Below, in pieces: positions 33,349-47,400 of a DNA stretch of 64,000 nt; the first letter of the stretch is position 1, and each line of letters begins with the position of its first letter. The translations under genes were made by a program, and so were the position numbers. The notes below the pieces were generated by a model. It ran no database searches. It was not told the origin of the DNA and saw nothing but the letters and a program-made list of their open reading frames with translations. The DNA is from Turritopsis dohrnii (Eukaryota > Cnidaria > Hydrozoa > Anthoathecata > Oceaniidae), in the NCBI GenBank assembly GCA_027922465.2, contig BQMF02000002.1:2852001-2916000 (forward strand), given 5' to 3'.

Positions 33349-35851
33349 TTACTCGCTTTCCCATTCGCTTTCATCAGCCATATCCTCGATTAACTTCGAC
33401 CCAATGAAGGTGTGCGTGCTAAAGAAAAATATTTTTTGTAAAGAAAATAGAAAAATCTATTCTGAAAATAATTTCGTTGAGAGATCATCTGTTGTCCTTC
33501 TCCACGGTTGCCACACCCAACCACCACACTACATTGCACTGCTGTGAAAGATCCTTCTTTCTTATTTCAACCGCGGAAAAACCTCATAAACCATATTTTT
33601 TTACAACCATACAAACAATTCATGAATTTCCCAAATTAAGAGAAAGTGAAAATTTATGACGTGTTTAGCGCATCATAGAAACTCTCACCTTAATTGGACT
33701 AGTTGCCCCAACGCCGATGAATTGCCATCTGGAGTTCTAAATATACAAGGAAAAAAAAATTAACTTTTATAAGCCGACCTTTCTTATAAGTGATTTTTCA
33801 AAAATACATGGTCAAACCTCTTCAAACAAATATCACACAAATATCTCATCTCTCACACAATATTAATAAGGTGAGTGTGATCAGTTGAAGACATAGTTCT
33901 TCCATCAAAAGAAAGTTTACTAGCCGCACGAAGAATGCCGAAGAATCAACACGACGTTTGTTTCCCAAATACCCCACCACCACCACCCACCCACCCACCC
34001 ACCACACCTATAACAAGATAAAATGATCTGTTGAGTGACCAGTCTCATCAAGACAAACTCCTTACAAGTCTTCTTCATTTAACTTTCCAATGATGATGTG
34101 CTTTTTGGCTAAACTCTTCGGACTTCTGCTAGCCATCCCTTCTATTCGAATCTGCGAGCTGAAAATGAAACAAAGTTATCGTTCTATCCATCAATCAAAG
34201 GATGCTGCTTTCAACTGAATTACCTTTTCCGACCGACAAATGAATTACCTTTTCCGACCGACAAATGATCTCTTTTTATTTTTATCGGCTTTAAATTTTG
34301 CCAACATGACGTCATATATCTCTTGATTTGTGCCTTGCCTGTTTTTCAGAATAAACAAAAACAATACAGTAAACCTAGTTAAATTTTTCTGGGTTAGCGA
34401 GAGGTAAGGATATGAGCAAATGGTGTTGGAATGGCTAGAATTGAGTAGGTGAGAGTACACACGCCCAAAAATCCTACCTCCCACCACCACAACCGCCCCT
34501 ACATAAACGAGATACCTTGATAAGTGATACTTTAATTAAGTGAGACAAATATTGTCTCTACTAAGAATAAAGGTAGCAACACAATATATTCGTTTGTAAA
34601 CATCACAACACTTATCGATGGTAAACAGTCTGTTTCCTTATACTCTTCGGAAAACTTTGAGTCTTCATGTTATAATGTAGACCTTTCTTACTTGGACTTC
34701 TTCTTAAATGCCTGACTATTTCGTGCTAACTGTAGCAAACCATCCGTGTGATCCTTCAATGGGGAACTTTCATCAGTGTTGGGACTAAAGAACATAAGTC
34801 AAAACCACATTTGATCGATACATTTATAATTTACTATAGAAAACACACTCAAAGCACCTAAGTGCGGGTTACATGTGCAGTGTTTTCGGGTTACATGTGA
34901 AAAATCATTGAATTTCAGTTTGGTTTTCCGATGATGTGTAACAATATTCCGACAAAACATCCGCTAAGACGACTTACTTCTCGTCATAATGATTTTTGAC
35001 GGCAATAATGATGACACAGACGATAAATATGAGAATTGTTGGAACAGCTGAAGCAATTCTCAACCATTGCGCAGCAAGTTTTCCATTTTCATTTGTCGTA
35101 TTGTTTCGCGTCGTTGCAACTGCAGCGGTAAACGTTGGACGGAGCGAAAAACTGATATCTGTCACGTGATTGGTCTTAGTTGGAGTACCTTAAATAACAG
35201 CATCAAAACCCACTTCCAACATACTTGTTTATCATATCACATCAAAATATTAAGATCACATCAGTTTCAGTTTGCGAATAAATGAACGACATTGCAAATT
35301 GTTTCTCATAACATCACAAATGTGAAAAATAGACTGATTAAAAAATGTGAGATCAATATTTACAAATGTCATAGCTTTAAAAATCAGGAACTTGATACTT
35401 AATTTTGTGAATTTGAGCGTCATTGCGTAATCTTTAATACCGTCAATAAAACAACCACAGCTTATGTGTATCGCAGCATTTGATTTTATGAGAATATTAT
35501 TTTAGACGGAGGGAGCTACAAAATGGGCTAGGGTATAATTCAAGGACCCGATACAACAAGCTACAGAAACCACGACGAAGAAAACAAACAGTTAAAAAGT
35601 ACGACGGCAAGCGAGCACTGTAAATTAATGTTTGGAAATATTTGAGATTCTTGTGCACATCGGAAAAAATTCATAATGAAAGCAACATTTAAAGATTTAT
35701 CCGTTTGTTTTGAAAGAATGTCACACACAAAACAAGAACAAGAACAACATAGCAAAATAAACAAAATAACAAAATAAATTAACTCACCTCCTGATACAAT
35801 GGTATTTTTTAAGGTACATACAACCAAGCACGACACAACAAATTTCCACAT
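33349..35851 (-). CDS. Small single-pass (type I) membrane protein of unknown family
   Basis: Six exons on the minus strand: 35788-35851, 34978-35188, 34692-34784, 34066-34158, 33689-33736 and 33349-33418; all GT-AG, phases consistent, 192 residues. Residues 1-21 look like a signal peptide (MWKFVVSCLVVCTLKNTIVS). The short outside part is Thr/Asn-rich with two candidate N-glycosylation sites (NNTT). One membrane helix is clear (VPTILIFIVCVIIIAV, about residues 68-83). The roughly 105-residue tail is basic at first (FKKKS, SPKSLAKKH), then acidic at the very end (EDMADESEWESE). No domain recognised. Intron 4 has a G-quadruplex-type tract. The model rests on splice logic, so exons 5-6 are less certain than 1-4. 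Confidence 0.65.
33972..34000 (-). other. G-quadruplex motif (minus strand)
   Basis: Four CCC tracts separated by single A bases (33986-34000), plus CCCC at 33972-33975, give four or more GGG tracts with one-base loops on the minus strand. That is the sense strand of the membrane-protein gene, in its fourth intron. Such short-loop motifs are very stable in vitro; a role here is not shown. Confidence 0.75.
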
Positions 35852-38414
35852 AATCCTTTGTTTCTAGAATACAAGCAAAATTTATACAATGTTTCTTCAA
35901 GTTCAACGATCGAGAAAAAACCTTCTTAAAAGTGAAAGCTGATTTAAACAAATGGACAAAAATTAGTGCTAAAAAGTTAAAAAAATGAAAAAAAAACTTT
36001 CATGTTTCTTGAGGTTTCGAACAAGTGTTTTTCAAAGTAGTTTCACTACTCTTTAAATAGTTAATGGCTAACCCCGGTATTTTCCTAGGTGAAGTGTTAT
36101 CTTATAAGAAAGAAACAGTTTGAAAATTATAAGATCAACCAAAGATAACTAAAACCAAATTGTTAAAAGAAATACAAGCAGTTGAACACTTCCATACATG
36201 AAAACATCTTTCGCTGTGTTAAAAAAAAATTCAAAACAAAAAACTTTTGATAAGATGTTCTTGACCACGTGTTTGAAGCACAATAGAATTGTACTTATCA
36301 ATAACTGAAGTCAACTTTTGTTGTCGTGTTTGTTAATTACGACTGTTAACTGTACACATACCACTTTAGATGTTTTCAGCAGTTACAGCATCAAAGACAT
36401 TAGACATAGACATTAATTAATAACTTATCAACTCATTAACGTTAGAGAACTGACGACACCGCAGTCATATTAGACGGACTCATTCTTATGACACACAATC
36501 AATTTATAAGTGACTCTCCTAAGATTACAAAAGATAAGGCACTTTTAGTAGTTATAAAAGTGACCATTTCTCCAGCGGACGTTTCACCCATCCTATTTGG
36601 TCCACTGTGAAGAGAAATCGAATGAAGTGTTTATTTCATACGAAAAACAAAATATGCAAGAATAGCTAACGAAGGACAGCATAGCGTCAATAATTAAATA
36701 ACATTGCGTCGTTGACAATTATACATATAGAAATCACACTGGAAAACATTAGAACGGAGACAAAGGTATTCCAGCACTTTCTAATCTTATTTATATGACA
36801 AGGTTTTTAAATACATACAAACTATAAATTCAAACGGCAAAGGGAATGGAGCGTACACGAATTGTCTCTGAGAACAAATTTCTTATGATGCATCACGTCT
36901 CAAAAAAATTAAATAAAGCAAGGATGTTCTCACAACTTCCAAGCTAGAAAAACCTTTTTTCAGAAAAAAGCATTATAGTGTCAGTTTGAGACAGTATACT
37001 TTTGTGTACTCACAGCAAACATCTGTTGCATATTTTCTTTTTTTCTCACAGTGAAAGAAGCACAACGGAGAAGTTCAACAGAAAGCTAATGACGGACAAA
37101 CTTGTTATCTCCTTTTAACCAATTTTGCAATAAAATTAACTATACTGATTTCTAAAATAAAACATTTTATATACATGTACCAAATATTTCTTGAATATCA
37201 TCGGGTAATGAACGAGAACAGATTTTTTTTATCATTTTTTCACAATCAAGAACTTTAGGAGTCCTATTTAGAGGTACGCTCTTAATAATGAGTTGTTGTC
37301 GATTACCGTTCCATTCAAAAGAATTTTTGCAATTAATACCAACCACATCATAATAAAGAATATGTCAAACAATTCTTGTTATTAAAATGTTAAAATCAAA
37401 TGAAAGCTTGTAAAACAAAATAACAGCAAGGTCACATCACATTCTCATATTAACTTTTCATGTAAACAATATCTCCACAAGATAAACAACTCATACGTAA
37501 ACAATTTGTTCACAAACATTTTATATTCTAACGTTTGTTCAGATTAGAAATTTTCACGACAACTATCAAAGTTAATCTAAATACTCGCGTTTAATTACAG
37601 CCACATGATTTTTCTTTTTATTTCATTTTGGCTTAAAATGGAAGGCGTTATTACTGCCTTGTCTCGCAGCAGCTTTTTGTACACAAATTTATGAAAGTAT
37701 TACGGTCTTTACGACAACCCGTGATCCCTATTATACTTTGGTGATTGAATTCGTTAAAAGCTAATCTGTGGTTGACGTTTTTATGTTTAAATTCTGATCT
37801 AAGTAAAATGACATCTTTTTGTGATAGGAATTCATCAAATCCCTGTTAATTATAAACATTTTGTTTGACTGAAGGATTAAAGATGGTACAGTGACGATAT
37901 GCGATATCCCACAACTTTTAAATCTTACATTATTTTCAGCAGAAAAGTTCACCTCGAACAAGATTACTCAAACATGTGAAGTTGATTTTTACGTGCTGTG
38001 ATGTGGTGAGTGAATGAATGCATGCTTGATAATCCATTCATAAAATCATCATTTCTTGCTGATGCTTTGATGATTAAGTTTTTTTGGATCGATTCGGAAA
38101 GGCAAAAGCATACTTTTTAGGACAGAAATGTTCACACGGAGCCAATGTATACGCAAAACAGGTCCAACTTTATCTGATGTTAACATATTCACATGTTAAC
38201 ATATTGTCAAATTTATCATTTCCAGCTATCCCCCGTCTTATCGCGCATGCCGTTGGAATATGCACACAAGAAACTTTCATGAAAGAGAAAATAAATAACA
38301 ACAGATTTGAAAGACAAGTTAATATTTCTATCACTTTTATCACCCAGTGGGCAACGTAGTCTGTTCCGACATTGTTCGGGGGTCACAAAATGTTGATCGG
38401 ATGGAAAACAAGCT
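35852..38414. other. Intergenic region, membrane-protein gene promoter side to NUP133 3' end
   Basis: About 2.5 kb with no coding, RNA or clear repeat signal. The left end should hold the promoter and any 5' leader of the minus-strand membrane-protein gene, and the right end the NUP133 3' UTR. I see only AT-rich single-copy-looking sequence. Confidence 0.6.
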
Positions 38415-41400
38415 TTACAACTGCAGAACTTCGTAACACGCTTGGATTTGTCGAACAATGGTCGGACTCCATTCAAGGTGGCGGCAAGCTAGTAGGTCAT
38501 CCATATTAGGAATCAAAGCACGGGAAACATCTAAAAGACGAACGTTTCCATGCCAATAAAATCCAGTTAAAGAAACATAAATTTGACATATTGTGTTCAA
38601 TTATTTTGAGGACTTTCGTTTGGAGAAATGAAAGGAGGATGGATGATAACATGTGTAATGTTTTTATAACATTTTACGCCAGGGATGAGTAAATTAATCT
38701 TCAGGTTATTCGAATACATCAAAAGATGTTCGGTAGTTTTGTTGGCTTCCCAAATTTCGTGATGTATCAATCACCTTGTAGGAATTTTTTTTCGCAATAA
38801 TGCAATTCGTCTAGCGAAACCAACCCTCATTCCATGAGTTTCGTTAGTTATTCAACCTTGTTCATGGCTACAGGAAAACAAAACAACAACAAACCTGTAT
38901 CATTGCATCTTTTTAAACACCTGAAAAATCTTTTCTGTGTGACCACGCTAACATAATCCAACTGTGGACAGTCTTCCCATCTATAAACAAAAACCACAGA
39001 CAAGAACACAATTCTTTTTAACGACAGATAATAACATGTACTAAGAAATAAGCAAACAACATTGATCTATCATTACCTATCGTGTTCTATGCATTTACAC
39101 CAGAGACGTAAGCCAGTATCTTTTGTTACTTCGTCCTAACAAAGACATAAGTGCATTTAGACGTGTTAAAGAAATCTCATTATTAGGATTAAGACTATAG
39201 AATAAACATGATTTAAAAAGCAAAGAAAACAACGAGTTGGAATGGAGCCAAAAGTGTTAGATTTATTATTAGTTCTGCAAACGAAATTCTATTGATGACG
39301 ATGTCTTGGAAAACGATAAAGATTTTAACATCCTGGTGTTATTTATGTAAATGAAAAAAAATCAAGATTCAAATGTATCGAATATAGTTAGATTATAGAG
39401 AACTCATGATGGGTGATAACGAAGGGCGTGAGGACTCATGATGGCTAGGTGATGGTGAAGGGTGTGAGAACTCATGATGGGTGGGTGATAGCGAAAGGCA
39501 ATCACTGTTTGTTTTGAAGCAAACTTACGTATCGTAGCAACTGGAAAATGGCGATCATGTCGTCATCGGTAGCGTGCGCCAGGTCGTAATCCAAGCATAA
39601 CTGAAAAACAAACAAACGAAAGAATCAGCAAAATAACAATTCACGTTTGCTATGTAACACGACACGAAATTCATCAAGTACCTCTAACAGTTCGTTGGCT
39701 GTGAGTGGTTGCATGCTCGAATAATCTTTCTTAAGAATCTAAAAGTCAAATGGTGACGGAAAACTGAGAAGTCTTACACGCCGTCCTGTTGTGACATTCA
39801 TCAATCATTACACGTCTATTATTCAAACATCCGGTCTGTCATGAAACGTAATCCAAACAAACTTCCTGCTACCAGTCAAATATTAGTTGCACGTCGGCTA
39901 GCGTAAGGGCTTATTACTCTATTACTTACTAACTTATGCATCCGATCTAAATTACATTGGAGCTCGTTAGCCTTACACCGTTCGTTGAAGAAGAGAGGAA
40001 TACCTTCATTATTAGCTCCTGGTAGTCCAGTAACTGTAATTCATCATCAATACCTACGAAAAGATTAAAAAAAATCACTGCTAAAAACAGAAAACTAGAA
40101 AAAACCGTCAAACTTTTGTCGACAGTCCACTGCCGATGACTTACTGTTTAATGCAGGGGTTATTTCAGCTGATGGTTCGTCAGAAGCCAATAAAGCCAGA
40201 TGAGATAAAACCAACATTATCTAACAAGAAAAAAATCCGTGTAGAAAGAAAAAGGAGAATAATTAGAAAATAGAGAAAGAAGCAAATGGAAGAAGAAGAA
40301 GAAGAAAACTGAAGATGCATAAAGTTCCAGATACATAAACATATGACTTGATGTTGTTGAGAGGTACCTTTTTTCTTGAAGCGCAGATATCTTCTTTGTT
40401 TGATAGATGCTTCAGAACATGTGAAGCCTAAATTTGCACAAAAAAAAAATGTCATTTCCGCGTTCAATAAGCCCATCCTCATAACATTACATGGTACACA
40501 CCTTTGAAAAGTCGTTTTTATCAATCAATTGCAACCAACTCAGATGTTCGTACTGAACCAAGAAACTGTTCAAACTGCCCACTTTATCGTCTTGAGAAAG
40601 CAGTTTCCCCCATGCACCTGTAACAAGATCGTATCATAGGACAAATGAAAAACACAGCTGCAGTCAAAAGCATACTGTCAAGTTTAAACCACTTGCGAGT
40701 AATAAGGAAGGACTTGACTTAATAAATTTATATCTTTGATTCGCCATAAAGATATCGAAGTGGAAGGATTACCTTTGTCCATATACCATTGATAGAGGAT
40801 ATTAGAGAATCCCTAAATAAAATGACAAAATCGCAACATACAGTATACAGGCTTGGAAGAGACCAGTATACAGACAGTCACAGCCTCGATTTCAAAACCA
40901 ATCGAGAGTGAAAAAGAAGGACAGTTGAAAACGTTCATACTTGAAAGTTACTTGTGTACATGTTCATACTTGAATTTTAAAAAAATCGTAACGATTGAAC
41001 GATGATAGTTGCTAGCATACAAGTTATAGTTTAACAGCCTACCTGCTCGTGAAACATGGTCTTATATTCTTGCAGTTTCTCAGCATCTTTCGTCTTCTCA
41101 CAAATCATAATAAGCACTACAAAATCCTCATATTTCTCTGCAAGTTTACTCGCTTCCTCATAATATCCGTATTTCACTAACAAACACAATGACAAAATAT
41201 CACACCAACCCGACACCATCCATTTCGCTAGTCTGTTACGATGGGCTTAGGTTATAAGATGACACCTTTTTCGAGTCTACATAAAATGGTACCTAAAGCT
41301 AGTAGAATGAACTGCCGTTCTTGGTGATATTCCTCTGACAGGATGCGCTGCTGTTGTGAAGAACTAACAGAAACACAAGATAACTTAAGTCCCGATAAGT

Positions 41401-44400
41401 CAGACACTCGTAGGCAGATAGGAATAGAATCGTTCGAGTTTATCGAGGAAACCCTTCAGGCAGGAGTATTCAAAAGATGAGAAAAAAACCAACAAAGTGA
41501 TAATCTAGGATTAGGGTCAGGATTAGGGATAACCCTAACCCTTTGGCTAAAACCTCACCACTTTAGCACATATTAAACAAACAAATGTTTTTTTTTTGTT
41601 ACTCAAGAAACTTATCAAACCTGGAGAGTTGGCATTCGTAACCATCAAGAAAAATGTCTGCCAGCAGCACAACTTGTTGCGTGAGTGACGAGCCCAACTG
41701 AAATCATAAAGAAGAATTCAATTTTCGATGCTTTATTTAAAAGAAGATCTCTCATTAAACTAGACTACCTTTGTGCTATCTACGTTAGGGACTGCTTTCT
41801 CTAACTGGAGGTGAATCTAAAGAATAACCGGAATGCAATAACAAAATTATTGTTTTAAAGGTGAATTAAATTCCAACATATCTTATATCTCCATGCCTGT
41901 CGCTTCAAAAGTGATCGGCTGTTAAAGCCCCTGGAGCTTCCTACAAAATAAACAGAATCATTGGTCATTTTTTCAATCCTGTTTCCTTCCTCTCACCTTT
42001 CTCTGATACAATTTGACACAACCAAAACATTGGAAATTTTTGTCTTACCAGTCCATGGAACATGCTTGCTATCTTTCTTAGCTTCTTTATCCGCAGATAG
42101 CCTATACTGCCATGCTGCTGTGAAGCATGTCTAAGACCAAACAAGAGAGACCTCACTTAATTAAGATGAAAAATATGAAAAATTTCAAATGATGAAAAAT
42201 TCTGTTACCGTGAACATTTCGCTGACTGCAAATATCAAATCGATTTGCTCTTTTAAAGTGGCCAACTCTGAAAGTCGTTCTTCCTCAATGGCGACCATAC
42301 TCGAAAAAAACCTCCCGATATCTGTTACCTAACCATACAAACAAACATACAGAAAATATACAGTTTTGAAGTTTTCAAAAAGTTCTACAATTCAACTACT
42401 CTCGAGTCCAGAATACAAAGAGTGGTGGGAATAAGCGGGGTTGGTGGAAGTTTTACTCAAAGCAAATAAGTGAGGTGGAGAGTGGGTGGATATTTTCATA
42501 AAACTTAATAAACGGGGTGGGTGGAAAAATTGTAAAGCTATTTTGGTTTTTATGAATACTAATGGTAGTTACGTAAATATGTTCTTTTATGAAGAAAAAA
42601 GTGTCTGAAATAAATAGGGTGCGTGGAAAAATTTGTAAAAATAAATAGGTGGGCCGGGTGGAATAAGAACGTCTTTGGTGGAAAGTTTCATGAAGAAAAA
42701 TAATCGTCCCAGGACCTCTATTCCGGACTCGATAGTAGTTGAATTGATTTGTGGTGGATCCTCAGCTATGGTACTGAGGGTTCAGATTGGAAAAGCAACC
42801 AGTACCGTACCTATGATTCAAGCATTGTGGCAAAAATCATATTGGGAACACCATGACAAATTTCAATATTTTATAATAGCATAATAAACTCTACTTGACT
42901 GAAAGAAACTGCACCTTTGTAAAAAACAAATCCTTTTTATTCAGATACAATTCTTCGTTTCCCTCTGACATATCAATATCAATGGCATTTAGCACTTGAT
43001 CAATCAGCTTGCTTGATCTGCAAGATCGAAATAGAAGGATAACAAAAGATTTACATGCCTTAATCTTGCAAAATGAATAGGTAACTGAAAAACGCTTTTT
43101 ACAAATCTGTGAATCATGACAGAACTAAATCATACAGAAAAATGGGAACCTGTTATACATGTCCAGTAAAGCAATCATACTCTGAAGTTTTTCATTGTTC
43201 TCATGCAAATAAAATCGTGTGGATGAAGATAACTGACCAACCTACAGGTATAAAAAAACAACTGCCTGTTTCAGGGGATCTTAAGTCCCAACAATCATCA
43301 TGTTTTCAGATCACGGATCAATGCATAGCTTCATGAAGAAGTACATGATTCCGTATTTCCTCTTTTAAAATCGGGATCTATGGCATTTTTTATTAGCACG
43401 GGAGGGATAGGCTCGTGGCCTGGTCAATTTTCCTCATAATGGATTAATTACTAATAAGAATAACACTAGAAAAACAAAAACCAGAAATATCCGTGATCCT
43501 TCACTAAAATTGATTGTTCAATGGATTCAAACGTGGACAGATCTCGATCGTGATATAATCAAGATATGATTCCGTTGCTGTGCTTTATCAACAGCAAATG
43601 ATTTTGTTGCATGAATTTTCAAAACAATTTAATAATATCTGTAGTGTCTCCTTTACCATTGAAAACTGCAGGTTGCCACATCTTCACAAATAGACTTACC
43701 TTCTCCCAAACATGAGCACTGTTGAGAAATTCAATGAAAAGCTGATGGATCTGTACTTTATCTTGGAGTTGGTTCAACAAGAGAACAGCAGATGTTACAA
43801 GGCCTAACCAAACAAAAAAATAACAAGATATACAACATCATGTACCAAAGTATCTAAATTATTATAGGCAGTATGTTTGAATCTCAATCAAATTTCCATG
43901 AGGATTTCAGCTGGAATTCTTTTGATTTGAGCATAACATCAAATCAAACATCAACATGTACTCCGCTACACATAAATAAAAAAAACAAACTAAAGATCAC
44001 ACACTGATCATTAAATTAATCTTGCAGTTTTTTTACTACATAGTAATACATTGAGGCAAGAATGTTGTCTTAATAATACCTATGTTTCTTTGGGCTGCCC
44101 ATGTGGCATCAGTGGCTGGAGAGCTGTCGAGGAGCTCACAACTAATTTGTTGAATTGCAGAATGCATTTCTTCACTTGAATAATCAATAGAAGTAAGTAG
44201 ATTTTGAACGCCCTGGAAAGTTTTGAAATTATTGAAGCAGAAATCAAATATCAAAGTCAAATATGGGAAAATGTTTTGTTATAGTCACACTATTACAATG
44301 TAACGTTTGATCGCAAACTTACCATGTTCTTCTTCGAGTAGGCAACAAAAGCTGATTTTAAGCCTGTGTAGCAGTCGGTAGCATCTATCAGAAAGCTACT

Positions 44401-47400
44401 TTCATTGGCCTGAATAAAAAGAGAAATAATGTTGTTTTGATTAATTCTATTCAAGCAGTTCAAAGAAATCTCCGAACACAACTGATCCTCTTTTCACAGC
44501 AACAATAATGGATTCACGTTCTGTTTTATAATGGAAGCAATGGAACAGCCACATACTGTCTTTGCTGTTGTTTCCTTCTCGATGGTTTCATCCAACAACA
44601 TTCTGAATGGAAAAGCAAAACAAAAGTACCTAAAACAATGAAGTCTTTGGATGACAATAACAATTGATTAATTGCATACATTTCTGGAGCTTGCGTCAAC
44701 TTTAAAGTTACTAAACCATATTTTCTGGTAAGAAAAACTGAGTCATTCGCACAGCATCCTGGAAAGAGAGTTGATTTGCAAAGCTGTCACTTGCAAGCGT
44801 ATAAAAAATAACAACAGTCCACAACTAACAGACTGTGTTTTACTATTTTCCATCAAAGAAGTATCAGTACTTATGTAATAGACTTTTGATGGGATATCAG
44901 AAGGCTATGTTATGTCAAGGCTGCCTGAAACAACGGTACTCACCAGCAGTTATCAAACCAGCAGATGCTTTATTAAACTCAACTGTCACTGGATCCCACT
45001 TGGAGTTTGAAACTGCAAACAATTACGAACAATTAATTCATGGTAACAGAAAAAGATTTGATACAAAGAGAGATGAAACAAATCATCCACCTGACTGTGC
45101 AAATATTTTCGTATTTGTCGATATATATACATGGTAATCTCCTGGAGGAAGGATTAACTTTACAACCGACAGTTCATCTTCCTATAACAATTAATTTTCT
45201 ATAAGGTAGTATTATTTCTTTCTTTAAACATACTGGTCCACCCTTGTGATGATAAGTAGCAGATATACCAAAAAAGTACCTGGAGACAGTTATCTAGTAC
45301 CACAACACGAGTTATACTCAGCTGACTTTCATGAAACTTCATTGTTGCTAAATGAAGAGATTTCAAATCACATTAAGGCTGTCAACAATAATGAAAACCA
45401 CCATAAAATGAAGACATACCTAAGATGGAAATAAACAGCTCATTTTTCCATAAAGCTATTAACAACATTGTACCATAGCCAGTGGCTTTCATATCCAATA
45501 CGTCTATGCTATCAAAATCACTGTATTCATTCTGCAAATAGGAATGGAAATACGATATCATATTATAACATAAAACATATGCAGGATCCTTCTTTTAAAC
45601 ACAATATCACCAAATTAATCCAATGTTTCAAGCATTAACTCGAGTATAACATCTTTACTTACTGGAAGAAGGTTTTGAAAATTCTTTAAGCATTTTCTTA
45701 GATCAATTTCATTGACCATCTACAAATTCATTAAAAAGATTTGATTAGGAAAGGGCAATACTTTTGGAAAACAAGAAGTCTTTCATTGCTGATTTACCCT
45801 GTTTTCATGTTCCGATATACCAGTCAACTCCCATCGTTGAATGTTTTCATTACTGGCCACAAGGAATATCCTATTCAAATATATACATAATAAATACAAA
45901 AGTCTTCCCAATCATTTGTAGTGGAACAGAAGGCACAATTCAGTTACAAACCTTTGAGAAGAATCAAATTCAATCGTTGCTGAGCAAATACATGGTGGAC
46001 GCTGTTGTTCCCAGAAAAGAAAGAAATAAAATTACACAGATATTTCGCAATAGACTTGTAGTATATTCAGAGAAAGGATGTATGACACCTTAGTGATCAG
46101 TCCACAACAAAGTTCATAACAAAATAAGGAATTGAAAGATTCATTTCGTCAATGCCAATAGTCTGATTAATAGTGCAATTAAGGCTAGTATTGCACAATC
46201 AAATATCTGTGCTGATTTGAGTAATGGTTTGCAAGTTGTTTTGTATAGCACAACAACAGTGCCTTAACAAGTTTGATAAAAAAAAATCTGAATACACAAT
46301 ACTTAATGTCTTGTAGGTCTACCTTACTGTCAGAAGAGACGACAGGCTGAAACCAAAAGCTTGATACTCGACGTCCGATATTAGAAAGCATGCCAGATGA
46401 AGAAGTCAACTGTCTGCAATGTATTCCCGACTAAAAAAAGTTTCATAAACCTGATGTTCTACTAAAACCAAATTACAAAGTGAACCATTGCGACATTGTA
46501 ACACTTCCCTTCTCACTAATTTCAAAGAGGACAAATATGTACTCACATGGCTTGGATTTATCAAATAGAGTTCATTACTTGTAGTATTCATGACACAACC
46601 ATATGGCTAAATTTGTAAAAAACATGAACATTTCAGAAAATAACTGATATTACACTATTACACGATAAATATTAAGAGTTCGTCTCAAGTTTGGGATTGT
46701 ACAAAGTAATTTCTATGAAAGGCTGTTGTTAAGCAGAACGTTAGGAGAAATTAGGTGAAATCAGGAAATTTTCAATGTTCGATATCTCGGACACTCCTTA
46801 ATTTTAAAAACTGAAACTTGGTACACGTTCTTACTACTTGACGGAACTCACATGCCGAATTTCAAGAATTTTTGAGAGGGTGGGTTAAGTCTAAAAAATC
46901 TGATGATTTGACATGGAATGACCCAAGCATGATATATTCAACTAAATATAAGTCAAAAAAAGGGAAAAGAAAAACAACATTGTTTATAAAGAAGCAGCTA
47001 GAAAATCTTTATCAGATTGGTAAGCATTTTCTATTCCTACATTGAACTCACCATTACTGACAGCAAAGAGTGGCATTGCTTTCCATTTAATGGAAGTGTT
47101 GATACTGTTGTCATAGATGGGCGGTTTATATTTTGCCAAAACTGTACTGTTCCCTCAGCCGATATAAACAGCAAACCAGTCTTAGAATTAAATGACTGCA
47201 ATGGGTCAGAAGATTGACTTTCTATTATACATGTCAAACTGGCGTCATGCTTCAATTCTGTTGAGGGAAGTTGCAGTTCTATACACTTAACGGCCTGAAA
47301 AATTAACCATTCGATTAAATCAATAAAAACCTGAATTTCAAAATGCTTAGTAGCAAATACAGCATTTCCTCTTATTACAACCTACTCACTTTAAAGTGTC

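Noticed and set aside
40034..40065. Acceptor at 40,065 giving a SIDDELQLLDYQ extension of NUP133 exon 32
   Set aside because: That frame hits a stop further on; the acceptor at 40,034 continues in the family frame (FFNERCKANELQCNLDRMHKL).
41500..41545. Interstitial telomere repeat (TTAGGG)
   Set aside because: Only two or three scattered units with no tandem array; a similar chance cluster is at 57,480.
44835..46093. Plus-strand frames of 60-110 codons across NUP133
   Set aside because: They are antisense shadows of NUP133 exons and introns, with no family match.
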